Below are positions 32,142-44,600 of a DNA stretch of 64,000 nucleotides, piece by piece (the first letter of the stretch is position 1; each line of letters starts with the position of its first letter). The notes beneath the pieces are model-generated. The model had not been told where the DNA came from, made no database searches, and worked only from the letters and a program-made list of their open reading frames with translations. The DNA comes from Aralia elata (Eukaryota; Streptophyta; Magnoliopsida; Apiales; Araliaceae): contig CM068385.1 in NCBI GenBank assembly GCA_034770075.1, positions 42,864,721 through 42,928,720 of the forward strand, read 5' to 3'. The position numbers were made by a program, and so were the translations under genes.

Positions 32142-35100
32142 ATGGCACCAAGAGGACGACCGCGTAACCAAAGGGTGGAAGAGTCGGTGAATAACGAGGG
32201 GGGTCAGGCAGACCCTATGAGGACTTTTGTGAACTTGTTAGCTGAAGCAATGCAGGGCAGACAAGCCGCTGCGGTTGATCAGCCAGGAAGTCACATGACG
32301 AACTTTAAGGACTTCAAATTGGTAGGACCGCCAGAGTTTCGCGGGACTACAGACCCTATAGAAGCCCAGACATGGGTAGAAGAAATGGAAAAGGTGTTCG
32401 AGGTCGCAAGGGTGGCCGAAGAACAGAAGACATCGTTTGCCACTTTCATGATGAAAGGAGAGGCAAATTACTGGTGGAAGGCGAACAAGGGTCGAGCTGG
32501 GGAAGGCACGATTGCATGGGCTCGTTTCAAGGAGCTGTTTTTCGAAAATTACTTTCCCGCAAGCATGCAGGCAAGCATGGAGATAAAGTTCTTGGAACTA
32601 AAGCAAGGAGGCATGTCAGTTACGGAGTATGCCGCAAAATTTAACGAATTAGCTAGGTTTGCTCCACATCAGGTGGACACTGAGGCTAGGCGAGCAAAGA
32701 GATTTGAACAAGGATTGAAACCTTGGGTGTATAGTAAGGTTGCGGTTTTGCAGATCAACACATTTTCTACGTTACTTGAGAAAGCAATCATTGCTGAGGG
32801 AGGAAATGAAGCTTTGGCAAGGCACAACCAAGATCAGAAAAAGAAGAAGAGCCATGATGGTCATAAGGAAGGTAGCAGTGGGGGAAGTAACCCAAATAAA
32901 AGGAAATGGAACGACAGTCAGATGACAGGAAGCAAATCCGGAGGGGATGCAAAGAAGGGTAATAAATGCGAGAAAATGTGGAAGGAATCACTTTGGAGAA
33001 TGCATGAAAGGAAAAGGAGTTTGTTTCAACTGTGGTCAACCGGGGCACCTTTCCCCACAATGCCCAAAGGCGAAGGCAGGAAGTTGTTTTTCTTGTGGCG
33101 CTTCAGATCATCAGAAGAAGGATTGCCCAAAGAGGAAGAGTGATGCAGGTAGTGCTAACCAAGGGAACAACAGTAAGGTGACTATCGGAGGACCAACACA
33201 GCAGAACAGACCAGTAGCACGCACCTTCAACATGACAGTGCAGGATGCGATGGAATCAAAGGATGTGGTGTCAGGTATTATTTCGATCAATAATATTAAT
33301 GCATATGTATTATTTGATTCGGGAGCTACCTGTTCATTTGTGTCGGATGAATTTGCTAAACGGCTCTAAAACTTACCTCGTGAGAAATTAGAGAATCCAA
33401 TGAATGTGGAAGTAGCTAATAAAGAAGTTATTCCTGTGGAATATATTCATAGAAATTGTTGTGCTGGGATAAACGGGTATAAACTGAGCGTAGATTTGAT
33501 TCCGATACGACTAGGAGAATTTGATGTAATTCTTGGGATGGATTGGTTGTCTAGTCACGGGGCTATGATTGATTGTCAGAAGAAAAGTATACACCTAAAG
33601 ACTCCGAATAAGTCGAAGGTCGTATTTTACGGTAGTAAATCGCCGAGACAATCTTATTGTCTGACGATGATGCAAGCGAAGAAATTACTACGGAAAGGTT
33701 GTATAGGTTATTTGGCTCACGTGGTTGATACCCGAAGAGTAGAGGGTGAACTAGGTCAGATACCTGTAGTAAGGGAATTCCCAGATGTTTTCCCAGATGA
33801 GATACCGGGGTTGCCGCCGGATAGAGAAGTGGAATTTGTGATCGACTTAGTACCGAGAACCGCACCGATCTCAAAGGCACCGTATAGGATGGCACCGGTA
33901 GAGATGAAAGAACTAATGGTTCAACTGCAGGAGCTGCTAGATAAAGGATATATTCGTCCGAGTGTATCTCCGTGGGGAGCGCCAGTACTGTTCGTAAAGA
34001 AGAAAGATGGATCGCTTAGGCTTTGCATTGATTATCGAGAGTTGAACAAAGTCACGATTAAGAACAAGTACCCGTTGCCCAGAATTGATGATTTGTTCGA
34101 TCAATTGAAGGGAGCGAAATACTTTTCGAAGATTGACTTGAGGACGGGATATCACCAACTGAAAGTGAGGCAAGAGGATATTCCAAAGACAGCATTCAGA
34201 ACTCGATATGGACACTTTGAGTTTTTGGTGATGTCGTTTGGGCTGACGAACGCGCCAGCAGCATTTATGGACATGATGAACAGAGTATTCAAGCAATACC
34301 TAGATAAATTTGTTGTCGTTTTCATAGATGACATTTTAGTCTACTCGAAGACGGAGGAGGAACATGTCGAGCATTTGAGAATAGCCCTGGAAACACTAAG
34401 AAGGGAGAAACTATATGCGAAGTTTTCCAAGTGTGAATTTTGGCTACAAAGGGTGCAGTTTTTGGGGCACGTAATTGACAAGGATGGTGTATCGGTGGAT
34501 CCTGCCAAGGTAGAAGCAATAATAAACTGGGAGCAGCCAAGGACGCCGACAGAAGTTCGAAGTTTCTTGGGATTAGCGGGTTACTATCGGAGGTTTATTC
34601 AGAATTTTTCAAAGATAGCGACACCGTTGACAAATTTGACAAGGAAGACTGTGAAGTTTGCATGGACGGACAAGTGCGAAGAGTGTTTCTTGGAGTTGAA
34701 GAAGAAACTTAGTGAAGCACCTGTGTTATCACTGCCAGATAATACAGGGGGATTTGTGGTTTATAGTGATGCGTCACACAAAGGCCTTGGGTGCGTACTG
34801 ATGCAACATGGGAAGGTTATTGCATACGCGTCACGGCAGCTGAAGGATTATGAGAAGGGATATCCGACTCATGACCTGGAACTAGCAGCAGTGGTGTTTG
34901 CTCTAAAGATTTGGAGGCACTATCTGTATGGGGAGAAGTGTGAAATATACACAGACCACAAAAAGTTTTGAAGTATATTTTCACTCAAAAGGAACTAAAC
35001 ATGAGGCAGAGGCGATGGTTGGAGTTGATCAAGGACTACGATTGTGAGATCCTATACCATCCCGGTAAGGCCAATGTAGTAGCCGATGCTCTAAGTAGGA

Positions 35101-36663
35101 AGGGCAGAGATAAGTTGATGATGTTGACAGCTCAAGAGGAACTGATCAAGGATATGGAAAGACTGGAGTTGGAAGTCAAGTATCAGACAAATGCAGACGA
35201 GAAACTGTTCGCACGGTAGAGGCGAGTCCGACTTTATTAGACAAGATAAAAGAGGCTCAAGAAATGGATGATGAATGTGTCGCCATAAAGAAGCGAATCT
35301 CAGAAGAAGAGGAATTAAAGTACAAGTCTGATAGCACGGGATTGCTAAGATTTGAGGGAAGGATCTGGATACCAATGGTTCCGGAGTTGAGAGAAGAGAT
35401 TCTGCAAGAAGCTCATTCTACAAAGTATTCGATACACCCTGGTAGTACCAAGATGTATCAGGATTTGCGCCAACACTTCTGGTGGCCGAACATGAAGAGG
35501 GAGGTCGCAGAATGTGTTGGGCGATGTTTGACATGTCAAAGGGTAAAAGCAGAACATCAGAAACCAGGTGGACTGCTACAACCACTGGAGATTCCGGAGT
35601 GGAAGTGGGAGCATATCACGATGGATTTTGTGACGGGGCTTCCACCAACTCAGAAAGGTTACGACGCGATTTGGGTGATCGTGGACCGTTTAACTAAATC
35701 TGCACATTTTCTACCGATCAAGATAAGATACAATCTAGAGCAGCTAGCAAAATTATATGTGAAAGAGATTGTGTCGCGACATGGGGTGCCGGTATCTATT
35801 GTATCTGACAGAGATCCGCGCTTCACGTCGAATTTTTGGAAGAGCTTACAAGAAAAGATTGGGAACTCAGTTGAGGTTGAGTACGGCATATCATCCTCAG
35901 ACGGATGGGCAAAGCGAACGAACGATTCAGACGCTTGAGGACATGCTTAGGGCATGTGTGATGGATTTTAAAGGCAGCTGGGACGATCATCTACCACTGG
36001 TGGAGTTTGCCTACAATAACAGTTATCATGCGAGCATTGGCATGCCGCCATATGAAGCATTATACGGAAGAAAGTGTCGAACACCTCTGTGTTGGGACGA
36101 AGTCGGTGAACGGAGACTGTTGGGACCTGAAATGGTGCAGCAGACCGTGGATGTCGTCAAAGTGATAAGAGCTCGATTGGTAGCGGCTCAGGACCGACAG
36201 AAGAAATAACGCCGATTTGCATCGACAGAAGCGAGACTTTGAAGTTGGGAGCTTTGTATTTTTGAAAGTATCTCCCTGGAAGGGGAAGATCAGATTTGGA
36301 AAGAAGGGAAAATTGAGTCCCAGGTTCGTAGGACCCTTTGAAGTTTTAAAGAGGGTAGGTGAAGTGGCGTACGAGGTAGCTCTACCTCCTGAACTTGAGC
36401 ATATTCATAATGTGTTCCACGTTTCGGTGTTGCGGCCATATAAACCCGACTACAAGCATGTGATATCCTATGAACCAATTCAAGTTGAGAAAGACTTGTC
36501 ATATGAAGAGATTCCTGTCCAGATATTAGATAGGAAAGAGCAGACGTTAAGAAATAAAGTCATCCATTCGGTCAAAGTACTTTGGAGGAACCACGCAGCT
36601 GAGGAAGCTACGTGGGAGCTAGAAGAGAAGATGAGGAAGAATTATCCGCATCTTTTTGAGTGA
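32142..36663 (+). pseudogene. gag-pol: gag-pol of element B (one stop, five frameshifts)
   Basis: Starts at ATG 32142 (MAPRGRPRNQ). Domains: gag core, CCHC knuckles (from about 32967), aspartic protease with D-S-G near 33318, RT with FIDD near 34326, RNase H, HHCC and integrase core, and chromodomain ending at 36663. Breaks: an added A near 32973, an in-frame TAA at 33367, two added bases in neighbouring A and T runs near 34960-34969, a lost base near 35210, and added A's near 35853 and 36207. The Trp codon mutated to a stop in A is intact here. Most breaks are single-base changes in A or T runs inside an element whose LTRs are almost identical, so consensus error in the assembly is a real alternative to true decay. 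Confidence 0.9.
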
Positions 36664-36715
36664 ACCCGTTAAGTTTTCCGTACCTAGACTGTAATTCTGG
36701 GGACAGAATTCTTAT

Positions 36716-36729
36716 AAGGGGGGGGAGGA
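36716..36729 (+). promoter_or_regulatory. Polypurine tract of element B
   Basis: AAGGGGGGGGAGGA directly precedes the TGTAACG start of the 3' LTR. Confidence 0.88.
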
Positions 36730-39700
36730 TGTAACGACCGAGAATTCTGAAATTTCCTTGTAATTCAAATTTTTGAATATTAATGATTATGTTATATTTT
36801 TATTAATATTATATTTGTGTTACGTGTTTAAAGGTTGTGTGACAATCTAGGTTATGTGAATGTATGAAATTTTACGTGTTATAGTTTTGTTTAAGTGAAT
36901 AATTGATTTCGCTTAGCGTCGCTAAATCACTATTCACGGGGCACGTTTCCCGAGGCACTATTCACGCCATAATATTTTTGTGTCTTTTTCGATGTTAATA
37001 AATTTCATAAATACGTGTATGCGTACGAATAATTTTTCCAAGTGTCGGAAATTTTATTTGAGCTGATACGTGATTTTATCCGTATCCGAAATGTATTAAA
37101 TGGGTGTTCCGAATATTTGGACAAATCCCATAATAATTATTTTTACCCATCCTAATATTTAGGGTAATACCCATTTTAATTTTGGGTAGAGTTATTTGCC
37201 AGTTTTGGTACAAAAGTGGGAGTTTTCGGATATATTTTTTTGGGTATTTTTCGGGTATCTAATTTGGCTTATTGCTCCAAGTGGGAACCACCAAACCACT
37301 TTCAACCAATCAAAATGCTAAGGAGTGAGAGAGTGGGGGGGGGGTGCCGGCGCCACCTTGAGTTCCAAACCCATTTCCTCCCTAAATTCCTCCACTTCTC
37401 CAATAATCATTCATTCAACTCTCAATCCATTCCATTCTATTCCAAGTTGCTCAGCTGATAGAGAGAGAGAGTGAGAGAGAGAGAGCTGCTGATAGAGAGA
37501 AGGAAGAAGGAAGAAGGAGGAAGGAAGAAGAAGAAGAAGTCTAGAGAGAGAGAGGTGGTGCACGGGTGAAGAAGAGAAGGAAGCCAAAGCAAGCAAGAAG
37601 GACTCAAAGCAAAGCCTAGCAGTCTTCTTAACCTCTAGAAGAGATTTGTAGAGGTAAACCATCAACCAAAACTGATTTCATTTGATTTTGTGAAGATTTT
37701 CGAGTTTTGAAGGTTTTTGGAGCTTTTTAGCTCATGGATGATCTTTGCTGCGATTCTTGTTGTTTTTGTTTGTGTTGGATTGTTTGTAAATGTTGTTAAG
37801 AGGTTATATAAGACATTAATAACATCAAAGTGGAACAAAAATGCAAGAAATCCGTACCTTGGCTTAATGGAGCAAGAACAATGGACAAAACATGGACTTT
37901 GGACTGTTGGACGATTTAGAGGACCTTGTAGCTATGATTTCGTGTTTGTTTGATTTGTTTGTTGTTATGATGTTGTACTTCCATGGGTTATGAGTTTAAC
38001 CCAGTTGGAATGGAGTAAAAAGGGATTAAAACAAAGATTTGGTGATGATTTTTGTAAAGAACACGAAGAAACACGAAGAACACGAAGAACACGAAAATAT
38101 AGCATGAGTTGATACTTTGGCCTAAGATTTGGCCATGTTAATGTTAATGAATAACTCTAAATTTTCGATATGTTGTAGCCCTATGTCCTAGGAGTCCATA
38201 GAGTCCGGAATGGACCAATTTGAACTTGTATAGAAGGAGTTATGAGGTTTGGAGTGAATGAGGGTCAAAATCGCGATGCTGGGCAAACGAGCACCATAAC
38301 CTGCTGCATACCAAAGCCGGGGCTTTGGTATTAAGCTTAGTTTGGACGCCGGGGCTTTGGGCCTCAGGTGGTAAAAGTCAGTTTTGACCTCCTGTAGTAA
38401 AATGACCATAACTTTCTCATACGAACTCGGATTAGGACGATTCAAGATGATCCGGAAAGCTTAGAGATAGACCTACAACATCCATTAATTAGAATTGAAA
38501 TTTATTACCTGGAACAATTTTGAAATTAACCGTTTTTAGGGCTATTGCGCAAAACGGTAGGTGTCGGGCATGCACGTAAGCACATGTAATGCTCCCGACA
38601 ATGTAAAGTGATGTTCTAACTTTCATGATGTGGTTTTTATGATTTATAATTATACTTAGCATTAACCAATGAGTATTAGATGAATCGAAATGGGCGTGTT
38701 AGGTGTACACAATTACGTGTCGCTTGGGCATTCGAATAGGCAAGTTGGGCGTATAGACGTGCAAGCGTCGTAACGCCGTAACTAGTGGGTATAACCTTGT
38801 TTAATATTTTGTTTCTTATTTGAATGGGGACATTATAGAGTTGTGTAAGCGAATATTTGGTATTCCGTATGTGGACTAATTGTATGTGAATATGTACCTA
38901 ATTGTGTAGGATATTAAGGAGCGTGTGTTGTAATATTGTAGCAGCGCTTCAGGCAAGTTTCCTAACGCTTGTCTAACCCTTGTGTTGGGCAAGTTCCCTA
39001 ACTTCATTCTTTTTATATATATTGAATGCAAGCTTCCTTACCCTAGCTCAAATTAACATTCGGGCAGGTTTCATATTTTATACAGGTGTTGTATATTATT
39101 GCAAGTTTCATGACTCAAATGGAGTTATTACTTTTTGAATCATATTAGTGGATTAATTATTGTCAATTACTCCACCTCCAAGATAATTATTGATATTCGC
39201 AGCTTATGCATTTGAATTCATTAATTTGTTGTTGGATTGTGAAACGTTTAAGTTCTTCATTCATGAACTGTTTAGGGAAATACTCTATGCCATTCGTTTC
39301 GGCTAGACATGTACAGGTTATTATTTTAAAAGCTATCCAAACCGATTGTCGGTGCGGATTCTTGGACTGAGAGAGCAACCCTTATTAGGGGACTATAATG
39401 TGTCGGTTATTCGATGCAGTCAGAGTTAAATGTTATGCATATACATGGTGTATGAGAGGCTGATCCCCTCGAGTACAACTGACGGGGCCCAGGTTTTAAA
39501 AGAGTTAGTCAAATGATCGACTCTTTGGCCAAAAGTTCAGGGTCGGTTGGACCACCACTCAGCAGTAAATAGTCATTATTCATTGTTTAATTTGAACCTT
39601 GATTATGTCATTTCAGCTATTTCATCAATGTTCATAAATTGTTGATCTATGCAGCTATTATTCTTATTCATTCATGATATATCTTCATTCTTGCTTTTAA

Positions 39701-40038
39701 ACTTGCTGAGCAAAGTAGTTGCTCACCCTTGCTATATCATGAACCTATTGCAGTTAAGCCGGAGAGTTCCAAAGCGGGCAAAGGCAAAGGAAAGCTTAAG
39801 GGATAGTTATATGTACTATCCGATATGTAATCGTGGAATAGTTTTGTATTATTAATTTATTCTGCGATGTATTTATTTAAGGTTATAGACCTTGGGACCG
39901 TAGTGAACCTTTTTGTAATGAACAACATATGTTTATTTATTCCGCATTAGTTGATTTATGTTGTTTAGAGGCGTATGGATGTATTTTATCGTGAGCACCA
40001 AATTCGAGGTATTGGTACCTGAATTTGGGGGTGTCACA
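36730..40038 (+). repeat. 3' LTR of element B
   Basis: 3309 bases, nearly identical to the 5' LTR. The clearest differences are a small cluster near 38826-38850 and length changes in homopolymers. It ends TGTCACA, followed by the GAAAA target duplication. The conserved LTR hairpin is at about 39707-39725. Confidence 0.95.
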
Positions 40039-40043
40039 GAAAA
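40039..40043. repeat. Right target duplication of element B
   Basis: GAAAA, exact match to 27437-27441. Confidence 0.95.
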
Positions 40044-40316
40044 GATGAAGTAATAGACTTCATGTAGCAGATTTTAAATTTACGTATAGTTAATTACTGT
40101 TAATGTAATTTAAACCCTGACTTTTATTTAGGGTATGGATTTATGTAAGAGTTTAAGGTTTTTTGTATTCTGGGACTAGTAACACCTTTGTAATGAACAA
40201 CGTATGTTTATTATATTCCGCATTTTAGTTACCATATGTTGTTAGAGGTGAATGTTTGTATTGGATCGTGATGACCGGATCCGGGTATTTGGAGACCCGA
40301 ATTTGGGGGCGTCACA
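40044..40316 (+). repeat. LTR3 of element A, right part
   Basis: Last 273 bases of LTR3, continuing where 27441 left off and ending GGGGGCGTCACA. It carries several bases that differ from both LTR1 and LTR2. Confidence 0.92.
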
Positions 40317-40321
40317 TCCTC

Positions 40322-40696
40322 ATAGAAGGAAATAACATGTACTCATTAAATTGAGAATGTAATCAGATGTGATCAGATAAAGGTTAAGTTGAAAACCTAG
40401 TTTAGATGAATATACTTTTAGTGTAATAGTGATTCCGGAGACGGAATCCTTATAAGGGGGAAGAATGTGACAACCCAAAAATTTAGAAATCTTAAATGAT
40501 TGAAATAAAGGTTAAAGAATAAAACCTAGATAGGAATTTATGGATTTATTTAAAATTTCTAGGAAAAACCTATATGGTTTACTCTTTGAAAGAGAATAGA
40601 GAAAATACGGGTTACAAAATTTCAAAACCCTAGGAATGGATTTATATGTACTTGAATGAATATTAAAGATAAGGTAATTATAATACCTATAAATAC
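40322..40696 (+). repeat. 991-bp tandem unit 2, right part
   Basis: Remaining 375 bases of unit 2. It includes the second PPT and LTR start (TGTGACAACCC at 40466) and breaks off 231 bases into the LTR, where unit 3 starts. Confidence 0.9.
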
Positions 40697-41687
40697 CTAG
40701 TGTTGTATGTGATCTAAGGATCGTCAGCTCACTACGGTATTATGCAGTATGACAAAGTCACAAAATGACGGAATCCTCAACGGACTGTAAACACGGTGCG
40801 GTATCATGACGTCATAAAATAATTTTTAGAACTTTAAAGATAATGTATTGCCACTTGAATTTGGCCAGACACATGTTTCGATTAATGTTCGAATTATTGG
40901 TATATGTCTAAGCTAATTGATTCAGCTAGACAAATGTTTATGAAAATTCAAGTAATCTCTTTGAGAATTTATCCCAAACCAAATTATTTTGGTATGGACT
41001 CTTATGCTAAGTCTGAGGTGAATAACCCCGGTTGGATAAAATAATCCAATCTATGCGCGCATATAGTCGCTATGTAAAATTGATACGTTGTGCACGACGT
41101 AAGGGTACGATAGGCTAATCACCTAGCGTACTTGCAGAGGTAGTTTACCCTCTTCGTGATTGTAAACATACCTAATAAATTACCATTTTGCGGTGTCACT
41201 ACTGTTAAAACTATGTGTTCATGGTCTATATGACCCCTCTGCATGATATGAAAAATTATTTTAACTCCTTAAAGAGAGGTTATGGTAGAATGTGATGATG
41301 GAAGAGATCCTCATAGAAGGAAATAATATGTACTCATTAAATTGAGAATGTAATCAGATGTGATCAGATAAAGGTTAAGTTGAAAACCTAGTTTAGATGA
41401 ATACATTTTTAGTGTAATAATGATTCCGGAGACGGAATCCTTATAAGGGGGAAGAATGTGACAACCCAAAAATTTAGAAATCTTAAATGATTAAAATAAA
41501 GGTTAAAGAATAAAACCTAGATAGGAATTTGTGGATTTATTTAAAATTTCTAAGAAAAACCTATATGGTTTACTCTTTGAAAGAGAATAGAGAAAATACG
41601 GGTTACAAAATTTCAAAACCCTAGGAATGGATTTATATGTACTTGAATGAATATTAAGGATAAGGTAATTATAATATCTATAAATTT
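40697..41687 (+). repeat. 991-bp tandem unit 3
   Basis: Third copy, in the same register: its LTR start is at 41457, exactly 760 bases into the unit as in units 1 and 2. Instead of jumping back, it runs on into a full-length LTR at about 41686. Confidence 0.9.
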
Positions 41688-44600
41688 GAGGTAAACAAAA
41701 GGATTATTGTTAATTAGTGGTCTCAGTATTTTAATTATATACTAATGACTTAATTTAAGAGATTTATTTTAGTATCTCAATTTATTAAATTAGTTGGTGT
41801 GAATATGTGAGTAAATGAATATGAATCTTATGTGTTTGTTTATATTTGTTATTTATATAAACAAATAAAGGAAGGTCTTGTAACCTAATTATAAATTAGG
41901 TATAAAAATTAAAGTAACCAAGGGTTATAATATTGGAGAATTTTAATATCAAACAATTGATAAGATAATAAGATAATTAAATATTCAATTAAAGTGAATA
42001 TAGTAAGTAAATACATTTTGTACATTGATTAATATGTGTATTAATTAATGAGAGATATATGATATATGAATGATTAATTTTAATAGTCCAGTAGGAAATA
42101 AATACTAATGGACTAGCCCATTGGATTAACTAACCAAGCCACTAATTTAATTATTCATGGACTTGGATAATTAATGTGTGGACTTATTAAATTAGCCAAA
42201 CACTTAATAAATTAGTAACCAATCATGGATTAAATAATCTTGGCAACTAGTAGCCCAAAGCATTTAAAAGTGAGCCCAAAATGATTTAAAATGAAGTCCA
42301 ATTGTTAGCCCAATTGGGGAGCCCTTTTAGCAACTTGTTTAATTTAATAAAGCAATAAAAGAAGACTAAAGAAATGGGACAAAAAGAGGAAGGGGCTGCC
42401 GGCAAGGGGAGGAGCCCAAATGGGTGATGTGTTGCCTTATTAAAGCTTGCTTGCATGGATGAATAACTAGTACAATTAGTAATAATGATAGCCATCACCA
42501 ACTTGTCAAATGGGTGTACTAGCTAATAATGGCAAAATAGATAGATAAACTCTATGTATCTATTGATTATGCAAGTAACTAATTAGATTTAATAAAGCAA
42601 AACTTGTTCATCTTCATTTCTTCCAAGTTAGAGAGAGAAAGAAAATAAAAATTAAAAATCTACTTTCTTCTCTTTCATCCATTCTTCTTTCCAAAATAAA
42701 ATCTAGAGAAAGAGAAGAGAAGAGGGGTTGTCGTGAGCCATGGAGGAGGAAAAAGGAGGGAGTTTTGGTGTGTTAAAGTTCCATAAACAAACCTTAGAAA
42801 GAAGAAGGAAAAAAATCAAGCAAAGGTATAACAAAACCCTAACTATTTCTTTTGTTTGATTTGATTTTTTTTATGATGTGAAGTTATGATCTTAGGGTAT
42901 AAAACTCTTAATCTATATACTAGATGATGTTTTATACTTGGTTGTGCTCAACTTGGGTATTGATGTGTTTGGATGGTTAAGAAAAGAAAAGAAACAAAAC
43001 TATGTTTGGAAAAACAATTAGAAAACCCTAATTTTTTAGCACTTTGTAAGTTTATAACTTGAGATCTATAAACTCTTTTTGCGATCCGTCAAAGAGGTGC
43101 TAGATGTATAATTAACTACTAAATCGAAGTGGTAGAAGTGAAAAATAATGTGTACAAAATTCGTAGGGACCGTTTTTACCAAAACAGTTCAGGTGGTTCA
43201 AAGGGGAAAAATGGCTGCTACAGGGTAGTCCCATCCAGAGGCATTTTCGTTAACTTTTTATGCTCTAAAAATTCTATAAAACTTTGGAATGATAATAGGG
43301 GATGCTATATAAGTCCTGTATAAATTTGAGAATTTTTGGTTATGTAGAATGAAAGTTATGGAGTTTATGGCGAAGGACCTCAAATTGGGGAATGGGACCA
43401 AACCCGCTGACCCCTTGCTTATGTGTATTGTTTTGACCCCTTAAAAAGTGCAATAAATTCAGAACTTTTTACCACTAAAAATGCAGGGAGTTAGGTAGCT
43501 CCTGTCCAAAAATCGCCACATTCCGACTTGTAACGAAGAATCTACGACTAAAATAAAAACGTAGAGTTTTTCGACGAAAATGGCTAAATTTGGAGATCTA
43601 TAATTCCGATGGCCACGAAATTTTAACTGGAACCTCGTGTTAATATGTATAAGATCCTATCAAAAATTTGGAGTCATCGGAGTTGTGCAAGATAGTGATC
43701 ATTTTTCTTAGTTTTGAAAGTTAAAACGGACGTTTCAAAAATGTTAAAGAAAATTGAAAACTTTCATAAGGAAAGTATTTGTGAGTATGGAATATGTACA
43801 TATGTGTGGCCAGATTTGAAGAAAATAAAAATTGATGATTAAAAGAGGTTAAGTCATTTTAAGAATGCAGCTTCCAATACGGTTTGCTGTATTCATATTT
43901 CGGCTTGCTGAATTGATTAATCCGGCTTGCTGAATTGGTGAATATCGTTTGCTGAATTAATGAATATAATTTGCTGAATTAATGAATATAGTTTGTTGAA
44001 TTAATGAATATAGTTTACTGAATTAGTGAATCTAGCTTGCTGAATTGTAGGATAGTTTGAATCTAGGGTGCTGGATTGAATGCTAGTTTCAATCTAGGTT
44101 ACTGGATTAGTATGTTTAGATAATCCAACTTGCTGGATTAGATATTCAGGCTTAATGGATTATAAAGAAGAACTTATAAAATGAAAGACTTAGTCTTAAG
44201 TCATAAGATTTATGATAAAGTAGTGGTACAGTCGTGCTCTTTAATAGTTGACGTATAGTAGCTGGGCTAAACAATTCCTTCAGAGAGCGGAGGTATATAC
44301 GAACTAGCAACCGATCTAACTCACTGTGAAAATAGTGTAGACGAGACAGAAACTAGTTTGTTGGTTGTTTGTGGGAAACTACTCGGCATACTATATTGAA
44401 CACTGTTAAAAGACTCGATGTGTGCTAGTTTTAGAATTATGAACGTGTATGATGCTAAGGTGCTATCTAATATTTACTTATGTGCTTAAATATTAGAAGT
44501 AGTGTTATGAGGTATATGTGTTGCTAATTGAAAGATCAATCTTATAACTTATAGGTCTTTCATAAGAGATTAAGTTAAATTGCGTAGCAGTAATCGACGG

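Larger units (their letters stand above)
27442..40038 (+). mobile_element. Element B: complete Tekay-type retrotransposon
   Basis: 12,597 bases with two LTRs (3298 and 3309 bases), PBS, extra pre-gag ORF, gag-pol with chromodomain, PPT and a perfect 5-bp target duplication. It inserted into LTR3 of A, so it is younger than that LTR. The LTRs differ by roughly ten substitutions plus homopolymer length changes, counted by eye, indicating recent insertion. Its proteins are related to A's, but at DNA level the LTR bodies are largely dissimilar, so it is a separate family. Confidence 0.95.
3197..40316 (+). mobile_element. Element A: three-LTR tandem array of a Tekay-type retrotransposon
   Basis: The order is LTR1 (3197-7328), internal 1 (7329-13396), LTR2 (13397-17527), internal 2 (17528-23594), LTR3 (23595-27441 plus 40044-40316). 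Neighbouring segments share LTRs, with a PBS after LTR1 and LTR2 and a PPT before LTR2 and LTR3. Only the outer ends carry a target duplication, so this is one insertion later expanded in place. LTR3 is split by element B. Placement in the Tekay/Del chromovirus clade rests on gag-PR-RT-RH-INT order, the FIDD RT motif and the C-terminal chromodomain. Confidence 0.9.

Noticed and set aside
43129..43323. Small frame in the C LTR with a GCYR-VPSRGIF stretch also seen in D (54839-55021)
   Set aside because: Flanks differ by indels and the frame is short; it looks like sequence shared by LTR descent, not a gene.
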